Below, piece by piece: positions 28,996 to 33,454 of a stretch of 33,454 nucleotides of DNA (positions are counted from its first letter, which is position 1; the number at the start of each line of letters is the position of its first letter). The translations under genes were made by a program, and so were the position numbers. Origin of the DNA: a virus; IMG/VR virus record IMGVR_UViG_3300021963_000401, positions 1 to 33,454 of that record, one strand, 5' to 3'. Below the pieces are notes generated by a model. That model worked only from the letters and a program-made list of their open reading frames with translations, did no database searches and was not told where the DNA came from.

Positions 28996-30239
28996 TGCGA
29001 GTTTCCCCAGAAGGGGCGGCTTTTATCAAGAAGTTTGAGGGTCTTCGTTTATCCTCCTACGAGTGCCAGGCCGGTGTCTGGACTGTGGGGTACGGAACGA
29101 CAGGCCCCGACATCGGCCCCGATACAAAAATTACCAAGCAGGAAGCGGAGATTTTATTCGCTTCTGATTTGATGCAATTTGAAAGCGGCGTTCGAGATTT
29201 TCTTAAAGTAACCGTTAATCAAAATCAGTTCGACGCCCTAGTCAGTTTTGCTTACAACGTCGGGCTTAGTGCGTTTCGTAATTCAACGCTTTTAAGATTA
29301 CTAAACGACCGAGCGGACACCCAGATTGTTGCAGCAGAGTTCTTACGTTGGATTTACGCTGGGAACAAAAAAGCGAGTGAAGGCTTAAAAATCAGGCGCG
29401 AGAAGGAAAAGCAGTTATTTTTAACCAAGCCCATCAACTCCGCTTTGGCGCACTCGATTCTTGCCCAACGGGACACGTGGCTGAAACGCAAGCCTCTCGA
29501 CGCCAATTCCTTGGCGGCGGAAGAGAAGTTATTCGTACCTAAAGGTTCCGCGCACATCTGGCAAACCATCACAATGGTGCCAGGCGAAACTCATTATAGA
29601 GTTCAGCTCGAAGCTCAACCCGATAAGCCCTGGTGGATCTATCCGCCGCATTGGAAGATTATTAACGATCCAAAGCCTTCAGAACAGGCAGCCCCTGCCA
29701 CGCCAGCAACAAAATTAGTTTTAGACGTTCCTTATTTTTCTCAGCGCGATAATCGACGGGATCCCTCGCGAACCTGTTTTTCCAGCTCATGCGCGATGCT
29801 GCTTAAATTTTTGAAACCCAACAGCATCAAAACTGATGATGACTATGTAAATACTGTTTTTCGTAAAGGAGATACTGTTTCTGCTAATGCACAGTTGGCG
29901 GCACTGAGTGAGTACGGCATCAAAGCTGACTTCAAGCAAAACGGTAGTTGGGCCGATATTGATGCTCAATTAGCTTTGGGTATTCCTGTTCCCATCGGCA
30001 TTCTTCACCGGGGGCCCGTTCAAAGCCCGACCGGCGGTGGTCATTGGATCATTGTTATCGGACGCAACGCAGATAATACGGCTTATATAGTTCACGATCC
30101 TTATGGTGATTTAGATTTGATTAATGGGGGTTACATATCCGATGATGGCGATGCCAAATCTTATTCGAGAAAGAACTTAGGCCCCCGCTGGCTTGTAGAG
30201 TCCCCTAAAAGTGGTTGGTTTATCAAGGCTTACAAATGA
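28995..30239 (+). CDS. Lysozyme (GH24-type) fused to a C39-like cysteine peptidase
   Basis: Residues 1-140 are a T4/P22-type lysozyme: Glu15, Cys24 and Thr30 have the E-8aa-C-5aa-T spacing of the P22-type catalytic triad (FEGLRLSSYECQAGVWTVGY). A linker with an SH3-like part follows (about 175-235). Residues 248-405 look like peptidase C39/papain-like: Cys261 (RTCFSSSCAM), His350 (GGGHWIIVIG) and Asp368 (VHDPYG). The peptidase could cut stem peptides or process virion proteins. Such a fusion is unusual; lysis, tail-tip or maturation roles are all possible. It overlaps the previous and next genes by one to four bases. Confidence 0.8.
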   Translation: MRVSPEGAAFIKKFEGLRLSSYECQAGVWTVGYGTTGPDIGPDTKITKQEAEILFASDLMQFESGVRDFLKVTVNQNQFDALVSFAYNVGLSAFRNSTLLRLLNDRADTQIVAAEFLRWIYAGNKKASEGLKIRREKEKQLFLTKPINSALAHSILAQRDTWLKRKPLDANSLAAEEKLFVPKGSAHIWQTITMVPGETHYRVQLEAQPDKPWWIYPPHWKIINDPKPSEQAAPATPATKLVLDVPYFSQRDNRRDPSRTCFSSSCAMLLKFLKPNSIKTDDDYVNTVFRKGDTVSANAQLAALSEYGIKADFKQNGSWADIDAQLALGIPVPIGILHRGPVQSPTGGGHWIIVIGRNADNTAYIVHDPYGDLDLINGGYISDDGDAKSYSRKNLGPRWLVESPKSGWFIKAYK

Positions 30240-30409
30240 AAGTCGACTGGAAGAACATCGAAGCGTGTGCCCAAAAACGCGCTGATTTAAAGACGTTTTG
30301 CTGGGATGAGGACGACAATCCCCTCGGTGATTTGGAAACCAGAGAAATGGCAAGAATGATGAATTACCGGGAAAACCTTATCGCCGCTTGTCTAAACTGT
30401 TTCAGCTAA
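30236..30409 (+). CDS. Small acidic protein, 57 aa
   Basis: ATG 30236 overlaps the lysin stop (ATGA), giving 57 residues. A longer reading from 30215 is less likely because it would overlap the lysin more. The product is charged with three Cys residues (EACAQ, KTFCWDE, AACLNCFS). Function unknown. Confidence 0.55.
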   Translation: MKVDWKNIEACAQKRADLKTFCWDEDDNPLGDLETREMARMMNYRENLIAACLNCFS

Positions 30410-30433
30410 GGTATTAGTCCGCACAGTTGCCTC

Positions 30434-30670
30434 ATGGCGTTCGATTTAGAAAAGATCCTTCGGACCTGGGATGTCGCCTGGGAACAGAGCAAAGCAGACT
30501 TTCTTGATGAGCTTTATGAGCATTATTCCCCCGACGACTACTGTTATACAGGCTTGTTTCAGCGGTACCAAAAGGACCTTGGCGAATTTGTCCGGGACTA
30601 CGCTCGTCTCGATCCTCAAGATGCTCGGTTCGGCAAGCCGTGGCTATTTCCTGTCCCTACAATTAGTTAA
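30434..30670 (+). CDS. Small protein, 78 aa
   Basis: ATG 30434; the product is acidic with aromatic residues (LRTWDVAWEQSKADFLDELY) and no recognised motif. Between a lysin-linked small gene and an HNH-like gene. Function unknown. Confidence 0.5.
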   Translation: MAFDLEKILRTWDVAWEQSKADFLDELYEHYSPDDYCYTGLFQRYQKDLGEFVRDYARLDPQDARFGKPWLFPVPTIS

Positions 30671-30684
30671 GAAGAACTAATTTA

Positions 30685-30909
30685 GTGGCCTCCAGGGACT
30701 ACCGAGAGGAATACGACTCGTTCCATGGAACGCCCGAGGAAAAAAAGCGTCGTGCCGCTAGGAACAAAGCCCGCCGTCATTTAGAACGCGAAGGTCGTGT
30801 TCATAAAAATGACGGTAAAGATGTTGATCACAAGGACCACAATCCGTTGAATAATAGTTCGAGTAATATAAGAGTTAGAGACCGTTCGGCTAATAGGAGC
30901 GACCAGTAG
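30685..30909 (+). CDS. Small HNH-type protein, 74 aa
   Basis: The core VDHKDHNPLNNSSSNIRV is the small HNH pattern found in many phages (GKDVDHKDGNPLNN..SN.RV). The first His (H in DHKDH) and Asn of the loop are kept; the third ligand position is Asn rather than His. The N-terminus is highly basic. GTG start. It may be a packaging-associated nuclease or a homing remnant. The stop overlaps the next gene by one base. Confidence 0.75.
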   Translation: MASRDYREEYDSFHGTPEEKKRRAARNKARRHLEREGRVHKNDGKDVDHKDHNPLNNSSSNIRVRDRSANRSDQ

Positions 30910-31403
30910 TGGCGATCTTACCGGGCTCAGGCCCCAGCAAAGCCCCTGAGAGCCAACCCACCCTGATGGTGCCTCCTGGTATCGGGGGCATCAACCAAGA
31001 GCCGTACCTGGGCATCAGGCGCGTCGCTCAGCTCGATAACGCCAACCGGATCGCGTCTCAGTTAGAGCATGATCGCGGCGCGTACTCCCGGCCCCCCGTG
31101 GGACCCGTCGAATACGCCGAAGGCAATATCAAAAAAAGCACCGCTCTGACAGGTCCCGCCGGATATAACCAGAAGAATGTCCCGCTGCCGGATAGCCCGG
31201 ACGATATGAGCCAAGCTCAGTATCTGTTATCGCTGCAGCAAGCTTCGCCGCAGCAACGGATGCGTATGCAAACCGCACTTGCCGGTGCTCAGCAAAACTT
31301 CCTGAATACCCGTCTTGCTCAAACAGAGTATCCTTTAAATACTCACAACATGATGGACAATCTGATGTCGATTGCCCGCGCTAAATTACAGAAAGGAAAA
31401 TGA
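30909..31403 (+). CDS. Hypothetical virion-block protein, 164 aa
   Basis: GTG 30909. Pro/Gly-rich N-terminus, helical Gln/Ala-rich C-terminus (YLLSLQQASPQQRMRMQTAL). No recognised domain. It is bounded by short overlaps on both sides (one base with the HNH gene and four with the next), suggesting a single transcript. Confidence 0.55.
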   Translation: MAILPGSGPSKAPESQPTLMVPPGIGGINQEPYLGIRRVAQLDNANRIASQLEHDRGAYSRPPVGPVEYAEGNIKKSTALTGPAGYNQKNVPLPDSPDDMSQAQYLLSLQQASPQQRMRMQTALAGAQQNFLNTRLAQTEYPLNTHNMMDNLMSIARAKLQKGK

Positions 31404-31531
31404 GGGACACTGATTTTCCCATTCGGATGGCCGGTCAGCGGATGGGTCTGGAGCCCTACAAGTTGACCGGGATTACACCCACCGAAATTACCCGTCGCCT
31501 TCGTTATCAGGAAGCTTTCCCCCGTACTTGA
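31400..31531 (+). CDS. Small basic protein, 43 aa
   Basis: ATG 31400 overlaps the previous stop by four bases; TGA at 31529-31531. Product: RMAGQRMGLEPYKLTGITPTE plus a basic end (RRLRYQEAFPRT). Too short for common ORF cut-offs. Function unknown. Confidence 0.5.
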   Translation: MRDTDFPIRMAGQRMGLEPYKLTGITPTEITRRLRYQEAFPRT

Positions 31532-31533
31532 TC

Positions 31534-31698
31534 ATGCGTTTTGCTGGACCTGCGATGCACACGGATCCCTCCAAGATCCCGTATGTTACTGATCGGATGG
31601 CAGGAGAGCTGCCGAAGAAAAATCCGGGGTTGGTAGAGCGAATCACAGACGCTATAGTTCCTGGGTCGAAGCAAGCAAGTAGTGGCGGCTCGCAATAG
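31534..31698 (+). CDS. Small protein, 54 aa, overlapping thyX
   Basis: ATG 31534 to TAG 31696-31698; the product is Pro/Gly-containing with no recognised family. It overlaps the thyX start (GTG 31682) by 17 bases, supporting coupled translation. Function unknown. Confidence 0.45.
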   Translation: MRFAGPAMHTDPSKIPYVTDRMAGELPKKNPGLVERITDAIVPGSKQASSGGSQ

Positions 31699-32392
31699 GC
31701 TTCATTCGGTATCTCTCGACTGGATTACGCCGGAAGCTGAGCGAATTGTCGCTTCGCACGCGAGAGTATCGACTAAAGATCCAGACCGTGGCGAAGCAAT
31801 CCGCCTACTGAACTACTGCATCAAACACGGACACTGGAGTGTGTTTGAGCAGGTTTGTGCGTCGTTTGAGATCATAACAACTCGTGCAATCTCACCTCAG
31901 ATCTTACGTCACAGAAGTTTTACATTCCAGGAAACGAGTCAGCGCTACTGCGATCCGTTAGATGTTTTAGATCAGGTAACGCCCGAAGCACCTCTCTTCG
32001 AGCTTCGCGCTCAGGATCAAAAAAACCGTCAAAACAGTTACGCCTTTGATGACGACTCCGTTGAGCAGGAGTTTCGGGATCGAATTTTCGATCTGTTTGA
32101 GCGGTCTCAGGAGCTGTATCAGGATCTTTTGAACGCCGGCGTGGCGAAAGAGTGCGCCCGTAACGCGCTTCTTATGTGTGTCCCGACCCGTCTTCACATG
32201 ATGGGCACGCTGCGTAGCTGGATCTTCTATGTGGGTCTTCGCAATGCGCCGGGCACGCAGCTAGAGCATCGGTTTATCGCCCAGGAGATCGGGCAGCGCC
32301 TGCAGCAGGAGACTCCCGTTATCGTTGATGCTCTTGTGAATTCTGCTGCGGCGGACAGCTCCAACGGTCTCGCTGGTTGGCTACATCTATAA
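31682..32392 (+). CDS. thyX: FAD-dependent thymidylate synthase
   Basis: The 236-residue protein has the ThyX signature RHRSFTFQETSQRY at residues 76-89, the cyanobacterial variant of RHRxxSxNExSxRY, plus the C-terminal EHRFIAQEIGQRL block. ThyX makes dTMP from dUMP with FAD, NADPH and methylenetetrahydrofolate. The start is GTG 31682. Cyanophages often carry thyX to support genome replication. A shared terminator-like hairpin follows, facing the convergent minus-strand gene. Confidence 0.95.
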   Translation: MAARNRLHSVSLDWITPEAERIVASHARVSTKDPDRGEAIRLLNYCIKHGHWSVFEQVCASFEIITTRAISPQILRHRSFTFQETSQRYCDPLDVLDQVTPEAPLFELRAQDQKNRQNSYAFDDDSVEQEFRDRIFDLFERSQELYQDLLNAGVAKECARNALLMCVPTRLHMMGTLRSWIFYVGLRNAPGTQLEHRFIAQEIGQRLQQETPVIVDALVNSAAADSSNGLAGWLHL

Positions 32393-32398
32393 GCGAAA

Positions 32399-32424
32399 GC
32401 CGGGCTTGATTAGGCCCGGCCTTT
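32399..32424 (+). terminator. Intrinsic terminator-like hairpin after thyX
   Basis: GCCGGGC (32399-32405) pairs with GCCCGGC (32414-32420) around an 8-base loop, followed by only three Ts. It lies between convergent genes and could serve both directions. The weak T tract lowers confidence. Confidence 0.65.
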
Positions 32425-32450
32425 AGTCCGCCTCGCGTCGCGTTCCCTCA

Positions 32451-33017
32451 CTATAAAAGTTTATTCCACGGATCTTGTTCTTTTTCATCATTTCTTAACG
32501 GTTGTACCATCTGTTGCGCAGCCTGTGTGTTTATGTACGATTGAAGTCGCACAAGCTCAGCTTTGAGCGTGGCGTTCTCCTGCAACAGCGGATCGGCTTG
32601 GCTTTTAACCCAGGCTTGCGCATTAGCGGTTAGTTGATCCAACACATTTGCAGGGTGCGGGAAGTTGAACACGTCGCCTTTGTCCGTGCGGATAAACCGC
32701 CCTTGCTGCTGATCAGATAGGGCTTTGAGGAAGATCGAGGTCTTTTCCAGAGGCACCCCACACATCAGGCTGAGCTGCTGTGGGCTGATCAGACCCTTAT
32801 TGAATTCGTATAACCCGTTGAAGGTTGCCGCAACCTTTGCCGCCTCTTCGATCTGTTCTTCCTTTTTACGGTTGAGTTCGATAGCAACAGACGCGCCGCC
32901 GAGAGTTCCACCCAGAGCCACAAGGCTCACGGGAAGCATCGATGGTTGCGCCACGATTGCCGCAGCGGTCGCCACTGCGCCAGCACCCAAAATGCCGCCA
33001 AGTAATTTGATGCTCAT
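32451..33017 (-). CDS. Membrane protein with coiled-coil tail, 188 aa
   Basis: ATG 33017 (MSIKLLGGI) is preferred; the frame opens at 33071 but those 18 residues overlap the upstream gene. Two hydrophobic Gly/Ala segments (LLGGILGAGAVATAAAIV and LPVSLVALGGTLGGASVAI) suggest a membrane hairpin. A winged-helix-like stretch follows (ISPQQLSLMCGVPLEKTSIF) and then a C-terminal coiled coil (ADPLLQENATLKAELVRLQS). Not recognised. It starts one base beyond the stop of the primase-like gene. Confidence 0.55.
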   Translation of the reverse strand: MSIKLLGGILGAGAVATAAAIVAQPSMLPVSLVALGGTLGGASVAIELNRKKEEQIEEAAKVAATFNGLYEFNKGLISPQQLSLMCGVPLEKTSIFLKALSDQQQGRFIRTDKGDVFNFPHPANVLDQLTANAQAWVKSQADPLLQENATLKAELVRLQSYINTQAAQQMVQPLRNDEKEQDPWNKLL

Positions 33018-33018
33018 G

Positions 33019-33454
33019 TTAGTTGTTGGTGTCGTCTTCTTTAGGGGTGTCATGTGCTGCAAATGCAGCATCCCATGTTGTTGGATCCGAGGCGTATTCT
33101 ATAGGTGATGGCAATCTAGTGTCACCGCTCGAAGCTCGATCCGTGGTGATGTCATAAGGTTTGAGTCGCAGACCTTTGACGACTGCTCTGCCGTTTATAA
33201 ATTTCGGTTCCACACCGGGGATTTTTAGAACGTTGTTTACCGTTTCCTTGAGTCGATCAACAAAACGCGGCTTAGCTGCCGCCTTGTAGCCGTTTGATTT
33301 GGCGAAATTGGCGTAGGAAGCGTAGATCTCCTGGTATGCGTTTTTGACATACAGCCCGCGCTCCTGCTCGTCGATGCTCGGCCTGAACGCACCGCCGCCC
33401 AACGTCGTGTGGCTATTGGGCGCATAGAGACAGCACTCGGCAAGCCACGCGCAG
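33019..33454 (-). CDS. Partial D5-like primase/helicase C-terminus (5' truncated by window edge)
   Basis: The frame is open to the right edge and ends with TAA at 33019-33021. The visible 144 residues (CAWLAECCLYAPNSHTTLGG, then RPSIDEQERGLYVKNAYQEI, YKAAAKPRFVDRL and VVKGLRLKPYD) fit the C-terminal part of phage/plasmid D5-type primase-helicases. This is an appearance-based match; the ATPase core would lie outside. It marks the replication genes beyond the window. A TTG at 33402 is only an internal codon. Confidence 0.65.
   Translation of the reverse strand, partial: CAWLAECCLYAPNSHTTLGGGAFRPSIDEQERGLYVKNAYQEIYASYANFAKSNGYKAAAKPRFVDRLKETVNNVLKIPGVEPKFINGRAVVKGLRLKPYDITTDRASSGDTRLPSPIEYASDPTTWDAAFAAHDTPKEDDTNN

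Noticed and set aside
1-33454. tRNA genes, CRISPR arrays, insertion sequences and attachment sites
   Set aside because: No cloverleaf, regularly spaced direct repeats, transposase or terminal repeats were recognised by eye. A tRNA scan was not possible here, so absence is not proven.

Overview
The window is a stretch of a tailed double-stranded DNA phage genome, most likely a marine cyanophage infecting phycobilisome-bearing cyanobacteria such as Synechococcus. The basis is family-level recognition by eye, with no database search: a capsid-gene block, several fibre and Gly-rich tail proteins of the kind common in cyanophages, a cyanobacterial-type ThyX, a phage SpeD, two 2OG-Fe(II) oxygenases and an NblA-like phycobilisome-degradation protein. 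No ribosomal, tRNA or host housekeeping gene was seen. I cannot place it in a named phage lineage or determine tail morphology.

Layout. (1) 1-11777, plus strand, virion assembly: the end of an upstream gene overlapping a probable scaffold protein, two very small genes, a cupredoxin-domain virion protein, the major capsid gene split by a group I intron carrying a LAGLIDADG endonuclease, a second abundant structural protein, an HhH protein, a run of unassigned virion proteins including one with a SWIM-like zinc signature, and a fibre-like protein. Perfect terminator hairpins follow the scaffold gene (1012-1039) and the capsid pair (5695-5718). (2) 11774-13346, minus strand: a Dps-type mini-ferritin with a complete ferroxidase ligand set, a small HTH protein and an AT-rich GIY-YIG homing endonuclease. 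(3) 13339-16215, plus: a small conserved cyanophage protein, an NblA-like protein, a lysozyme plus M23-like virion lysin, and two small genes. (4) 16175-19362, minus: seven overlapping small genes (HTH and winged-helix proteins, two Cys/His HNH-like proteins, a Dam-like protein with a broken catalytic motif), which look like a regulatory or host-interaction operon.

(5) 19689-25903, plus: a small gene, a sigma-region-4-like HTH protein, a cassette of fibre and adhesin-like proteins, a Gly-rich tail protein and two 2OG-Fe(II) oxygenases. (6) 25910-26830, minus: an exostosin-like glycosyltransferase. (7) 26881-27723, plus: speD and an HNH nuclease. (8) 27688-28465, minus: a small holin-like membrane protein and two further small genes, next to (9) 28558-32392, plus: a secreted-type beta protein, a lysozyme fused to a C39-like cysteine peptidase, several small genes, an HNH protein and thyX. 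(10) 32451-33454, minus: a membrane and coiled-coil protein and the C-terminal end of a probable D5-like primase/helicase that runs off the right edge.

How the parts fit: most of the window builds the particle and its adhesins. The accessory genes act on host iron or oxidative state (Dps), light-harvesting turnover (NblA), nucleotide supply (ThyX) and polyamines (SpeD). At least three homing-type nucleases (LAGLIDADG, GIY-YIG, HNH) are scattered among them. The observations most worth following are the spliced capsid gene with its TTG start, the Dps with intact ferroxidase residues, the NblA-like gene in a virion-gene setting, the copper-site cupredoxin and SWIM-like virion proteins, two lysins built as different fusions, and the compact minus-strand operon with a Dam-like protein that has lost its catalytic motif.
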